From Neptunomonas japonica DSM 18939 (GTDB lineage: Bacteria; Pseudomonadota; Gammaproteobacteria; Pseudomonadales; Balneatricaceae): a stretch of DNA of 64,000 nucleotides. Positions 18,462 through 28,015 of the stretch are shown here, piece after piece. The notes under the pieces are model-generated. The model made no database searches. It was not told the DNA's origin and saw only the letters and a program-made list of their open reading frames with translations. Positions within the stretch are counted from its first letter, which is position 1. Every line of letters begins with the position of its first letter. Where the stretch lies: the NCBI RefSeq assembly GCF_000422765.1, contig NZ_AUGR01000002.1:1-64000 (forward strand), in the 5' to 3' direction. Made by a program: the position numbers and the translations under genes.

Positions 18462-20732
18462 ATGAGTATTGAAAACACATCAGCTCCTCAAATTGACTTC
18501 AACACGCCGGCCCAGCTGCGCATGCGTAAGTTTCGCGCACTTAAGGATAAACTGGCCTCAGGTGGTATTGCGGTTGGCGGCATTAGTGTCATCGTTGCGA
18601 TTCTTCTGATTTTCTTCTACCTACTTTATGAAGTAATGCCGCTATTTCAGTCAGCTAAAGTGCAGCCATGGCAGCAAAATGAGCAGGCAATAGAAAGCTA
18701 CTCAGTTCCAGGAAGTGGCAAGACGTTATATTTATCCATGGAAGAGCAGGCTGAAATTGGTGTTCGTGTTACTGATCAAGGAGAAGTCGTCTTCTTCAAT
18801 ACCTTGAACGGTTCAGTTATTAAATCCGAAACAATTGATATACCAGCTAACAGCAGCATTACTGGTCTTTCGACTATCTCAGATCCACTACGCCAATTTG
18901 CTATCGGTTTCAGCAACGGTGATGCACTGGTCATTCAACACAATTACACCTCTTCATACCCAGATGGTGAGCGCGTTATAACCCCCGCTTTGATTTACCC
19001 TTTAGGCAAAGCGCCGATACATATTGGTAACAGACCACTCAAGCTTTTAGGTATCTCTCATACTGAAGAAAATTGGAATTTAATCGGTGGTGATGAAACT
19101 GGGCTGACTCAGACTAAGATCTCTGTCGAAGAAAATATGATGACAGGCGAAATTGAGACGACAACGGAGTCTGAAGCGCTTCCTCAATTTAACCTAAAAG
19201 CGCAAAAACTTTTGTTGTTCCCAGACAGACGTTGGTTACTGGTGGCAGGTAAAAGCACACTTGCCGTTGTTGACCTTAAAGCCGAAGACGGTCCACGAAC
19301 AACACAAGTAATTGAAGCGAGTAAAGGCAATATCACCAACTTCCAAATGCTGTTAGGTGGTAATGCTGTACTCATCGCCGATGATTTAGGAAAAGTATCT
19401 CAGTGGTTTCTTATTCGCGACGAAGACACTGATTGGAAATTCACTAAGATTCGTGAATTTAGTGGAGGCAACGCAGCCGTTGTTGACCTTACCATCGAGC
19501 ACCGCCGCAAAGGTTTCGCCTCTATTGATGAACTAGGTACTCTGCGCCTGTTCAATACAACAGCTGAACGCAACGCACTCACCGCAACAGTTATTAAAGG
19601 TACTGCAGATAGCATCAGCTATGCACCACGCTCAAATGCCATGTTTATCGAAAAAGATGGGCAACTATCTTTACTAGAAATTCATAATGAGCACCCCGAT
19701 GTTTCTTGGTCTGCTTTGTGGGATAAAGTCTGGTATGAAGGCTATGAAGAACCAGAGTATATCTGGCAGTCATCTGCGGCCAACAATGACTTCGAACCTA
19801 AATATAGCTTAATGCCATTAGCTTTCGGTACGTTGAAAGCCGCTTTTTATGCCATGTTATTAGGTACGCCACTGGCCATTTGTGGCGCAATCTATACTGC
19901 CTACTTCATGATTCCTGCGATGCGTCGTAAGGTAAAACCTTTCATCGAATTAATGGAGGCATTACCTACTGTTATTCTCGGTTTCCTTGCAGGCTTATGG
20001 CTGGCGCCATTTATGGAGAACCAGCTAGCAGGCATCTTTGTCACCCTTCTTTTCGTGCCTATCGCGATAGTTGCATTCGGCTTTGCCTGGGCACAGGTGC
20101 CTAACAAATACCGTTTCATGATTCCCGAAGGATGGGACGCTGCGCTCCTTCTTCCTGTCGTTATCCTCGCTACGCTATTCAGCCTATCTGTATCTGATGG
20201 TATAGAAGGCATTCTGTTTGGCGGTGATATGCGCCTATGGATGAGCAATGAACTAGATATCTCATACGATCAACGTAACGCGCTCGTTGTTGGTATTGCT
20301 ATGGGCTTTGCGGTTATTCCTACCATCTTCTCAATTACAGAAGACGCTATATTTGCTGTACCGAAGCACCTTAGCTATGGCTCATTAGCGCTGGGAGCAA
20401 CACCATGGCAAACACTCACACGTGTTGTGCTGCCAACAGCGAGTCCAGGGATATTCTCTGCCTTAATGATAGGTATGGGACGTGCGGTTGGTGAAACCAT
20501 GATCGTATTAATGGCTACCGGTAACACCCCTATTATGGATATGAACATCTTTGAAGGAATGCGTACCTTAGCGGCCAACATTGCGGTAGAAGTACCGGAG
20601 TCAGAAGTTGGCAGCACTCATTACCGTATTTTGTTCCTCGCAGCCTTTGTTCTGTTCATGTTTACCTTTGTGGTCAATACATTGGCCGAACTGGTAAGAC
20701 AACATTTACGTAAAAAATACGGTTCTCTGTAA
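18462..20732 (+). CDS. pstC: Phosphate ABC transporter permease PstC (extended form)
   Basis: Inner-membrane permease for phosphate. At 756 residues it is more than twice the length of E. coli PstC. One membrane helix (about 36-63) is followed by roughly 390 residues probably in the periplasm, containing repeated strand patterns such as AVLIADDLGKVSQWF and GFASIDELGTLRLFN that suggest a beta-propeller. The permease core (from about residue 450) has the EAA loop near LSYGSLALGATPWQT. This extended form is known in marine and Pseudomonas relatives. It precedes pstA by 27 bp. Confidence 0.93.
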   Translation: MSIENTSAPQIDFNTPAQLRMRKFRALKDKLASGGIAVGGISVIVAILLIFFYLLYEVMPLFQSAKVQPWQQNEQAIESYSVPGSGKTLYLSMEEQAEIGVRVTDQGEVVFFNTLNGSVIKSETIDIPANSSITGLSTISDPLRQFAIGFSNGDALVIQHNYTSSYPDGERVITPALIYPLGKAPIHIGNRPLKLLGISHTEENWNLIGGDETGLTQTKISVEENMMTGEIETTTESEALPQFNLKAQKLLLFPDRRWLLVAGKSTLAVVDLKAEDGPRTTQVIEASKGNITNFQMLLGGNAVLIADDLGKVSQWFLIRDEDTDWKFTKIREFSGGNAAVVDLTIEHRRKGFASIDELGTLRLFNTTAERNALTATVIKGTADSISYAPRSNAMFIEKDGQLSLLEIHNEHPDVSWSALWDKVWYEGYEEPEYIWQSSAANNDFEPKYSLMPLAFGTLKAAFYAMLLGTPLAICGAIYTAYFMIPAMRRKVKPFIELMEALPTVILGFLAGLWLAPFMENQLAGIFVTLLFVPIAIVAFGFAWAQVPNKYRFMIPEGWDAALLLPVVILATLFSLSVSDGIEGILFGGDMRLWMSNELDISYDQRNALVVGIAMGFAVIPTIFSITEDAIFAVPKHLSYGSLALGATPWQTLTRVVLPTASPGIFSALMIGMGRAVGETMIVLMATGNTPIMDMNIFEGMRTLAANIAVEVPESEVGSTHYRILFLAAFVLFMFTFVVNTLAELVRQHLRKKYGSL

Positions 20733-20759
20733 CCCATTGATGATTAAGGATTAAAGACG

Positions 20760-22448
20760 ATGAAAGTCTCTTTTACAGAATGGACCAAATCCGGTTCACC
20801 ATGGGTCTGGTTAAATGCAGGGGCAGTAGCCATCTGTGTGATTATGGTAGTAGGCCTACTTTCCCTGATTGCTGTACGTGGTCTTGGGCATTTTTGGCCT
20901 GCAGATATCCAGCAGGCAACATACTCTCTTAATGGTGAAAAAAGCCGTGTTATCGGCGAAATTGTAGAGTCGGAACAAGTGCCTGCTGAACAGCTGCGTG
21001 ATGCCGGTGTTATCGTTCCTGAAGGAACACTAATGATGCGCCGTGACCTAATGAAGATTGGTAACCGCGATGTTACTGGAACCGACTTCACCTGGGTCTT
21101 GGATAATAACCTATCTGAGCGTAGTAACCCCGAAATGCTGTTCACCGCAGAGCGTCGTGAATGGGGTAATTTTTATGGTTACCTGCGTGCACTTAAGGAA
21201 GGCGATAAATTAGTTGGTCAATATGACGGCTATGAAAAAACCCCTGAGTACGTAGCATTATGGAAAGGCTTTGAAGCCAGCATTGAACGAGCCCTGATCA
21301 TACGTAAAGACATTTACCAGATTGAGAAGCATGAAATTGGTTCTATTAACTATGAGCTTGAACGACTGCGTTTAAAGCAACGTGCGCTTGAGCTAAAAGA
21401 GGTTTCTGATCCAGCACCTTATGCAGAGATCGAAGCACGTAGAAAAGAGCTGAACACGTCTTACGAAGGGCTACAGCAAAGCTTGATTGACCTTTATACA
21501 GAAATCAATCGGGATACAATTATTGCTGAAGTATCTGGTGGCCAAGAGATCGATATTGCTGTCGCTAAAATTGTTCGCGCATTTCGACCAAATGACATGT
21601 CTGTCGGCGCTAAGCTGATTCACTATGCTGAAAAAATCAAAGAGTTCGTCTCAGATGACCCTCGAGAAGCAAACACAGAAGGCGGCATATTCCCTGCTAT
21701 CTTTGGTACCGTGATGATGGTCGTATTGATGTCGATACTGGTCACACCGTTTGGTGTTATTGCAGCGGTTTACCTGCGTGAATATGCTAAACAAGGCTTT
21801 ACTACTCGCCTGATTCGCATCGCCGTTAACAACTTGGCAGGTGTTCCATCAATCGTTTATGGTGTGTTTGGGCTTGGCTTCTTTGTTTACTTCCTTGGAG
21901 GTAACATCGATAGACTGTTTTATCCAGAAGCATTGCCATCACCTACTTTTGGTACGGGAGGTCTAGTTTGGGCATCAATCACACTCGCACTATTGACGGT
22001 ACCGGTTGTTATTGTTGCCACAGAAGAAGGTTTATCACGTATCCCTCGTGCAGTGCGTGAAGGCTCGCTTGCTCTAGGTGCTACCAAAGCAGAAACCTTA
22101 TGGAAAGTGGTATTACCGATGGCCAGCCCAGCCATGATGACTGGCGTTATCTTGGCTATTGCACGTGCCGCCGGTGAGGTAGCCCCGCTGATGCTAGTCG
22201 GGGTGGTTAAATTGGCACCAAGCCTACCGCTTGATGCTAACTATCCGTTCCTGCATTTGGACCAGAAATTCATGCACTTGGGCTTCCACATCTATGATGT
22301 TGGTTTCCAAAGCCCGAATGTCGAAGCAGCACGCCCCCTTGTTTATGCAACGGCTCTGCTTTTGGTTGCGGTTATTGCGCTACTGAATATTTCAGCGGTG
22401 CAGATTCGTAATCACCTCCGTGAAAAGTATAAATCGCTAGAAATGTAA
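20760..22448 (+). CDS. pstA: Phosphate ABC transporter permease PstA (extended form)
   Basis: Second phosphate permease subunit, 562 residues against about 300 in E. coli. After the first membrane helix (about 18-38) there is an extra region of some 270 residues, including a strongly charged helical segment around 180-265 (ELERLRLKQRALELKE) that looks like coiled coil. The permease core follows (from about 310), with the EAA loop at GSLALGATKAETLW. The insertion parallels the one in PstC and probably faces the periplasm. Between pstC and pstB in one operon. Confidence 0.93.
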   Translation: MKVSFTEWTKSGSPWVWLNAGAVAICVIMVVGLLSLIAVRGLGHFWPADIQQATYSLNGEKSRVIGEIVESEQVPAEQLRDAGVIVPEGTLMMRRDLMKIGNRDVTGTDFTWVLDNNLSERSNPEMLFTAERREWGNFYGYLRALKEGDKLVGQYDGYEKTPEYVALWKGFEASIERALIIRKDIYQIEKHEIGSINYELERLRLKQRALELKEVSDPAPYAEIEARRKELNTSYEGLQQSLIDLYTEINRDTIIAEVSGGQEIDIAVAKIVRAFRPNDMSVGAKLIHYAEKIKEFVSDDPREANTEGGIFPAIFGTVMMVVLMSILVTPFGVIAAVYLREYAKQGFTTRLIRIAVNNLAGVPSIVYGVFGLGFFVYFLGGNIDRLFYPEALPSPTFGTGGLVWASITLALLTVPVVIVATEEGLSRIPRAVREGSLALGATKAETLWKVVLPMASPAMMTGVILAIARAAGEVAPLMLVGVVKLAPSLPLDANYPFLHLDQKFMHLGFHIYDVGFQSPNVEAARPLVYATALLLVAVIALLNISAVQIRNHLREKYKSLEM

Positions 22449-22481
22449 CGCTGTATAACGAATAACTTTGAGAAGGTTAGA

Positions 22482-23321
22482 ATGAAAATGACAACTAACG
22501 CTAAAACACATGGTATCGATATCTCATCGTTGCAGCGTGAAGCCAGAACTTTAGATCTGGATACCGAAACAACGACGCTTAAAGTAAGAGATCTACGTTT
22601 ATCCTACGGTGACAAAGAAGCACTCCATGGTATTAACATGGACATCCCTAAAAAGCGTGTAACCGCATTCATCGGGCCGTCCGGTTGTGGTAAATCTACT
22701 TTATTACGCTGCTTTAACCGTATGAATGATCTAGTAGATGGCTGTAATATTAATGGCCAGATTCTACTCGATGACAACAATATCTTTGATCGCACTGTCG
22801 ATGTTGCTGATTTACGTCGCCGTGTGGGTATGGTTTTTCAGAAACCGAACCCATTCCCAAAATCAATTTATGAAAACGTTGCATACGGCTTACGTATTCA
22901 GGGCATTAAAAAGAAACGTGATATAGACGAAACCGTAGAGTGGGCACTGAGATCTGCGGCTTTGTGGGATGAAGTTAAAGACCGTCTACATGAAAGTGCG
23001 CTAGGAATGTCCGGTGGACAGCAGCAGCGTTTGGTTATTGCTCGGACGATCGCCGTAAAGCCAGAAGTTTTACTTCTAGATGAGCCGGCATCAGCACTGG
23101 ATCCTATCTCTACGTTGAAAATTGAAGAGCTAATCCATGAGCTTAAAAACGATTTCACCATCGTTATCGTGACACACAACATGCAACAGGCAGCTCGCGT
23201 ATCAGACTATACTGCTTTCATGTATATGGGTGACCTTATTGAGTTTGGTGTGACTGATACTCTCTTTACTAACCCAGAAAAGAAGCAAACCGAAGACTAC
23301 ATTACTGGCCGTTACGGTTAA
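22482..23321 (+). CDS. pstB: Phosphate ABC transporter ATP-binding protein PstB
   Basis: ATPase of the phosphate importer. The 279-residue protein has Walker [10 protein letters not shown] (about 64-72), the Q-loop VFQKPNPFP typical of PstB, the ABC signature MSGGQQQRL and Walker B LLLDEP. The N-terminal 25 residues extend beyond the usual PstB. Located 33 bp after pstA and 59 bp before phoU. Confidence 0.96.
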   Translation: MKMTTNAKTHGIDISSLQREARTLDLDTETTTLKVRDLRLSYGDKEALHGINMDIPKKRVTAFIGPSGCGKSTLLRCFNRMNDLVDGCNINGQILLDDNNIFDRTVDVADLRRRVGMVFQKPNPFPKSIYENVAYGLRIQGIKKKRDIDETVEWALRSAALWDEVKDRLHESALGMSGGQQQRLVIARTIAVKPEVLLLDEPASALDPISTLKIEELIHELKNDFTIVIVTHNMQQAARVSDYTAFMYMGDLIEFGVTDTLFTNPEKKQTEDYITGRYG

Positions 23322-23380
23322 TAATAAAACATATAAACTTTTCGTTTGTGAATCACTAATAAGGACGGAGTACCGTTACC

Positions 23381-24124
23381 ATGGAACTCACTAAAGATAC
23401 CTATTCGACCCATATATCTCAGCAGTTCAATAATGAGCTTGAGCAGATCCGCACCGAACTTCTCACTATGGGTGGCATAGTAGAGCGCCAGGTGCACGAT
23501 GCAGTGGAAGCACTATTAACCGGCGATGCCGAATTAGCAGAGCGTTCACGTCGTGTTGATAAACAAACCAACGACATGGAGCTGATGATCGATGAGCGCT
23601 GCACCACCATCATAGCTAAACGCCAGCCTGCAGCGAGTGATTTACGCCTAATCGTTGCCATCTCAAAAGCTGTTAATGATCTTGAGCGGATGGGTGATGA
23701 AGCCAGCCGTATTTGCCGTCATGCTATCGAGTTAGTAGAAGATGGTGAATCACAGCGTGGCTACCAGGAAGTACGTCATATCGGCAACTTGGTGCGCTCC
23801 ATGGTGAAAGATGTATTAACAGCCTTTGCACGTAACGATACAGAGCTTGCCTATCACGTAGCCAAGCAAGATAAGGCAGTTGATCAAGAGTACCGAACAG
23901 CGATGCGCTCCCTCATGACTTATATGATGGAAGATTCGCGTGCAATCTCCAGCTGTTTGAATGTTATTTGGGTATTACGCAGCTTGGAGCGTATTGGAGA
24001 CCATTCACGTAATATGGCTGAACATCTTATCTATCTTGTGAGTGGCACCGACGTACGTCACCAACCACTTTCAAAGATTAAGCAAACAGCAGGTATTAGT
24101 GAACCGGAAGAGCCTAAAGAGTAA
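23381..24124 (+). CDS. phoU: Phosphate signalling protein PhoU
   Basis: PhoU links the Pst transporter to the PhoR kinase and represses the Pho response in high phosphate. The 247-residue protein consists of two similar three-helix repeats, each with the metal-binding E/DxxxD pattern (NDLERMGDEASRI and RSLERIGDHSRNMAEH). GGAG precedes the ATG. It ends the pst operon and is followed by a strong terminator. Confidence 0.96.
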   Translation: MELTKDTYSTHISQQFNNELEQIRTELLTMGGIVERQVHDAVEALLTGDAELAERSRRVDKQTNDMELMIDERCTTIIAKRQPAASDLRLIVAISKAVNDLERMGDEASRICRHAIELVEDGESQRGYQEVRHIGNLVRSMVKDVLTAFARNDTELAYHVAKQDKAVDQEYRTAMRSLMTYMMEDSRAISSCLNVIWVLRSLERIGDHSRNMAEHLIYLVSGTDVRHQPLSKIKQTAGISEPEEPKE

Positions 24125-24150
24125 ATAGATCTACTTTATTGCTTAAAAAA

Positions 24151-24176
24151 AACAGCCGAGCCGGCTGTTTTTTTCT
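24151..24176 (+). terminator. Intrinsic terminator of the pst-phoU operon
   Basis: Stem AACAGCCG/CGGCTGTT (24151-24158 with 24162-24169), 3-nt loop, preceded by A residues and followed by TTTTTTC. Confidence 0.92.
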
Positions 24177-24275
24177 TTCTAGCATCCATCAAATCAGTAA
24201 CAACTGACATATTCCACAAGTTTCGCTCGGTCTAGCCGCTATACATATGATAAGAAAACATAAGTGGTATTACAC

Positions 24276-25802
24276 ATGTCTAACGTTACGCTGAACCAAT
24301 ATGTTGTTTATGGCGACCTTAACTGCCCTTATAGCTATGCTTTACACGAACGCCTCAAAGCACTCAACCTTCTTGATAAAGTTGATTACCGCTTAGTAGA
24401 GCATGCACAAGATATTGGCCTCTATGAAAATACCCCCGATATGCTCGCAGAGCTGGCAAGTGATGTATTTTCAGTACGTAGTTATGCCAGTGAAATACCT
24501 ATCTCTCTTCCGCCTGAACGCCCTGATAGCCGCTTTGCAATTCTATGTGTTATTGCTGCAGCACAAATCGATAGCCAAAAAGCCATTATTTTTAGAGATC
24601 TATTTTACAAAGCGATGTGGGTAGACGGCTTAGATATTGCGAGCCCTACGGTTATTTATGATTGTTTGGAAGCCGCGGGATTACCTACAGAATTGTCTAT
24701 CGATATGGATGCCGAAGACATCCTCGATGAGTGGCAAGATCGCTGGGAAAACAGCCACACAGGATCACGAGTACCTGTTATTTTCTCACCTGACAACCGT
24801 AAATTAATTGGTCTAGCGTCAATTAATGAAGTGAGTGCTTTTTTTGCCGGGGAAGACAACAAGGTCGAATACGATTCTCGTCAAATGTGTAAGTACTCAG
24901 AACATCACACGATTGCCGTTTTCGCCAGCGAAGGCTTAACACTGGTGTGGCAGCTCATTGAGGCATTGCGCAGTGACTACAACATTCTCCTCCCGGCAAC
25001 ACTGGGCGACCTTAAACAGCAATTAGAATCTGCAGAGCAAACACCAGATCTTGTATTAATACACGCAACGGATGACTGGTTAAATAATCTATTGCTTTGC
25101 CAGCGCCTGATACAAAATATCAACAACACCTTTGTACCCATTGCGATAGTCGGCGCAGAAAGTGACGATCAACAAGAACTTAAAGCCTATGCACATGGCG
25201 CTTCTGATTACCTAGTTCAGGATCGTGCGGCGGGTATTATCCGTGCCCGTATCAGCATGATGCTAGAACTAAAAAGATCACGTGATTTTCTTGAGCGCTC
25301 AGCTCGTATTGATGGATTAACAGGCGTCAATAATCGTAGGGAATTTGAAAAGAGCTTAGAAATGGAATGGCGTCGCAGTGCCCGTACCCGCCAGCCACTC
25401 TCTTTAATCATGTTAGATGTTGACCATTTCAAAGCGTTTAACGATCGCTATGGTCACTTAGCCGGTGATAGTTGCCTGCGACGCCTTGCTGGCGTAATGC
25501 AAACAACGGTTAACCGCTCCCACGATGCCGTATGCCGCTATGGCGGTGAAGAATTCGCTATTTTATTACCTGATACCGACAAAAAAGGCGCTCAACGTGT
25601 AGCGCAAGCTATTCGCAATCAGATCATGCTATTGGGCATTGCTCACGACCGCTCATCAACAGGTTTAGTCGTGACGGTTAGCCAAGGTGTCGCCACCTTA
25701 ATACCCTCTAGCAGTAACAACCCTCACGAACTCGTTGAACAGGCGGACCAAGCACTCTACAAAGCAAAAAGTAGCCAACGAAACTGCGTCGTCGCTGCTT
25801 AA
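24276..25802 (+). CDS. DsbA-like / pseudo-receiver / GGDEF diguanylate cyclase fusion
   Basis: Three parts are visible. Residues 8-200 resemble the DsbA/FrnE/2-hydroxychromene-carboxylate isomerase thioredoxin fold: strand YVVYGDLN, CPYS at 17-20 (only the first cysteine kept), and a cis-Pro loop RVPVIF. Residues about 212-330 look like a response-regulator fold ending AHGASDYLVQ, but the phospho-acceptor Asp, the N-terminal acidic pair and the conserved Lys are missing. Residues about 335-508 are a GGDEF domain with GGEEF (423-427) and an RSHD I-site, so active and feedback-controlled c-di-GMP synthesis is likely. No signal peptide or membrane segment, so it is cytoplasmic. The GTG at 24264 is an alternative start. 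Its stop overlaps the DUF1415 gene by 4 bp. Confidence 0.82.
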   Translation: MSNVTLNQYVVYGDLNCPYSYALHERLKALNLLDKVDYRLVEHAQDIGLYENTPDMLAELASDVFSVRSYASEIPISLPPERPDSRFAILCVIAAAQIDSQKAIIFRDLFYKAMWVDGLDIASPTVIYDCLEAAGLPTELSIDMDAEDILDEWQDRWENSHTGSRVPVIFSPDNRKLIGLASINEVSAFFAGEDNKVEYDSRQMCKYSEHHTIAVFASEGLTLVWQLIEALRSDYNILLPATLGDLKQQLESAEQTPDLVLIHATDDWLNNLLLCQRLIQNINNTFVPIAIVGAESDDQQELKAYAHGASDYLVQDRAAGIIRARISMMLELKRSRDFLERSARIDGLTGVNNRREFEKSLEMEWRRSARTRQPLSLIMLDVDHFKAFNDRYGHLAGDSCLRRLAGVMQTTVNRSHDAVCRYGGEEFAILLPDTDKKGAQRVAQAIRNQIMLLGIAHDRSSTGLVVTVSQGVATLIPSSSNNPHELVEQADQALYKAKSSQRNCVVAA

Positions 25803-26380
25803 TCAATAAAATCAGCAAACGACGGGAAGCGCTTCTCTAGGCCTTCACGCCCCATCTCTTGCAGTAATCTAATATTGCGCTCGGGAATCTCTTCCGGATT
25901 CTCGTAATGCATCAATACCCGGCTCATTTGACCTTCGCGAATAATATGTACCATGGGGAACGGAGAGCGATTTGTCCAATGGCTCAAGTCATCAGGAGCA
26001 ACGCCAGCAAACAGGTATGCCGGGTGAAAACTAGCGAGTTGAAACACACCTGATAGCCCTGCTTTTGCTAGCAGTTTTTCAAAATGGGCGAGTAAATCAA
26101 GATAATCATAAAAGTCAGCCAGCCCTTGCGGCATTATCAGCAAAGTTGTGGCGATCGTTTTCTCATCAGCATCTTGAATTAGGTTAAGCTCTTTTAAAAA
26201 AGAGCTGGCCAGCCCCTCAGCAGTTTGCGCATCACTAACGGCATAACGCAACGTATCGTGGCGCACCACAGGAGCAGCAAAAGGGCACAAGTTAAGACCA
26301 ACCACAATAGTCTCAACCCACTCGCGGCTTAAACTAATCACGTCTTCATGTTTATATTCAATACTAGTGTTCTTTTTCAT
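25799..26380 (-). CDS. DUF1415 family protein
   Basis: A 193-residue cytoplasmic protein of the DUF1415 family, recognised by the WVETIVVGLNLCPFA segment near the N-terminus and the FHPAYLFAG and PFPMVHIIRE stretches. The family is common in Proteobacteria; function is not known. It overlaps tail to tail by 4 bp with the GGDEF fusion gene and diverges from ubiC. Confidence 0.85.
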   Translation of the reverse strand: MKKNTSIEYKHEDVISLSREWVETIVVGLNLCPFAAPVVRHDTLRYAVSDAQTAEGLASSFLKELNLIQDADEKTIATTLLIMPQGLADFYDYLDLLAHFEKLLAKAGLSGVFQLASFHPAYLFAGVAPDDLSHWTNRSPFPMVHIIREGQMSRVLMHYENPEEIPERNIRLLQEMGREGLEKRFPSFADFID

Positions 26381-26478
26381 AGCGGCATCCTAATCCAAAC
26401 AGCGCCAATGAACCAGTCAGATATACTGTTTATAGACAGATAAGGTAGAATATAGCCCGGTTAAATAAGGAAGACACT

Positions 26479-27024
26479 GTGCCCATTCCCTCTGCTCTGA
26501 CCTCCATGAATTTTGATGTTCGCTGGACCGGCCTGCGACGCGTAACACGTTTGCATGCACCGCTGTGCTGGCAACGCTGGTTAACCGACCGTGCTTCATT
26601 AACACAACACCTACTCAACGCCAGTAATGGCAAGTTTCGTGTAGAGGTAGTACGCCAAGGCTGGGCTCGCCCTACCCGTTCTGAAGCTCTCGCGCTAGGT
26701 ATACCTCTTCGCCAGCTGGCCTTAATTCGCGAAGTCCATTTGTTAGGCAACGATCAAGTATGGGTTTATGCGCGTTCAATCATTCCTGCATCCACAATGA
26801 CAGGACGTGAGCGCCAGCTGAGTCATGTGGGAAACCGTTCTCTGGGCAGCGTCCTGTTTAGTGATCCAACCATGCACCGTGGGCCACTACAAATTTCACG
26901 CTTACGTCTATCCAACCAACAAACTGTGTGGGCGCGTCGCTCTAAGTTTTTCCTATCAGGGAAACCGCTTCTCGTGTGTGAAGTTTTTCTCCCGGCACTG
27001 GAGCAGGTACACTACACTCCATAA
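26479..27024 (+). CDS. ubiC: Chorismate lyase UbiC
   Basis: Converts chorismate to 4-hydroxybenzoate and pyruvate, the first committed step of ubiquinone synthesis. The 181-residue protein contains the typical EVVRQGW, EVHLLGNDQVWVYARSIIP and RRSKFFLSGKPLLVCEVFLP stretches, including the Arg and the C-terminal Glu of the active site. Start is GTG at 26479 with an AAGGAAG ribosome site. It is 24 bp before ubiA, which uses its product. Confidence 0.93.
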   Translation: MPIPSALTSMNFDVRWTGLRRVTRLHAPLCWQRWLTDRASLTQHLLNASNGKFRVEVVRQGWARPTRSEALALGIPLRQLALIREVHLLGNDQVWVYARSIIPASTMTGRERQLSHVGNRSLGSVLFSDPTMHRGPLQISRLRLSNQQTVWARRSKFFLSGKPLLVCEVFLPALEQVHYTP

Positions 27025-27048
27025 TTCAAACTTGCCGATACTAATTCC

Positions 27049-27939
27049 ATGTCAGAAACCATACCAAAACCTGCTTTATCCCTTCGAGAGCGCTTTGCGA
27101 TCTATATTGATCTAACAAGGTTTAATCGTCCCGTTGGCAGCTACCTACTTCTTTGGCCAACACTCTGTGCGTTATGGATAGCAGCAGAAGGCATCCCTGA
27201 TACCAAACTCATCATTATCTTTGTATTAGGCGTATTCCTCACTCGCTCAGCCGGCTGCGTTATCAATGACTTTGCTGACCGAAAGATAGATGCACACGTT
27301 AAACGTACCTCACAACGCCCGTTGGCAACCGGTCGTATTAGTAGTAAAGAAGCGCTGACTCTATTTGCCGTACTGATGCTAATTGCTTTTAGCTTGGTAC
27401 TTTTTACTAATAAAATGACTATCTTGATGTCATTTGGCGGGCTGTTTCTAGCCTCTTTATACCCCTTCATGAAACGTCATACTCACTTACCACAAGTAGT
27501 TCTCGGTGCTGCTTTTGGTTGGGCTATTCCGATGGCTTTCACTGCTGTAAACGAATCAATTCCTACCATCGCATGGCTCATCTATATCGCCAAAATACTA
27601 TGGACGGTAGCTTACGATACTATGTATGCCATGGTTGACCGTGACGATGATTTGAAAATCGGTGTGAAATCGACAGCCATTTTATTTGGGGATTTAGACA
27701 AGGTAATTATTGGTACTTTACAGCTATTGACCCTCATAATTTTCCTTTTAGTAGGCCAGCAACTTAACTTTAGTTGGAGCTTTTATTTAGGCTTAGCGAT
27801 CGCTGCCATTCTCTTTATATACCAACAATTTTTAATTAAAGACCGAGAGCGTGAGCCGTGTTTTAAAGCGTTTCTGAACAACCATTATGCTGGGTTAGCA
27901 CTTTTTGCAGGCATTTTTCTGCACTATATGACACTTTAA
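27049..27939 (+). CDS. ubiA: 4-hydroxybenzoate polyprenyltransferase UbiA
   Basis: Attaches the polyprenyl tail to 4-hydroxybenzoate in the inner membrane. The 296-residue protein has about eight membrane helices and both aspartate-rich prenyl-diphosphate motifs: NDFADRKID (73-81) and [13 protein letters not shown] (about 190-202). It follows ubiC in an operon. Confidence 0.95.
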   Translation: MSETIPKPALSLRERFAIYIDLTRFNRPVGSYLLLWPTLCALWIAAEGIPDTKLIIIFVLGVFLTRSAGCVINDFADRKIDAHVKRTSQRPLATGRISSKEALTLFAVLMLIAFSLVLFTNKMTILMSFGGLFLASLYPFMKRHTHLPQVVLGAAFGWAIPMAFTAVNESIPTIAWLIYIAKILWTVAYDTMYAMVDRDDDLKIGVKSTAILFGDLDKVIIGTLQLLTLIIFLLVGQQLNFSWSFYLGLAIAAILFIYQQFLIKDREREPCFKAFLNNHYAGLALFAGIFLHYMTL

Positions 27940-27946
27940 GACATAG

Positions 27947-27980
27947 ATGTAACATTTATGTCATATAAAAGCAGTGTAAT
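27947..27980 (+). promoter_or_regulatory. Pho box and -10 of phoB
   Basis: Direct 7-mers ATGTAAC (27947-27953) and ATGTCAT (27958-27964) are 11 bp apart, and a -10-like TGTAAT (27975-27980) starts 11 bp after them. The layout is the same as at pstS. It implies autoregulation of phoBR. Confidence 0.8.
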
Positions 27981-28015
27981 ACTCCCGACATATTTTATGC
28001 GTAGGGACGGTTAAC

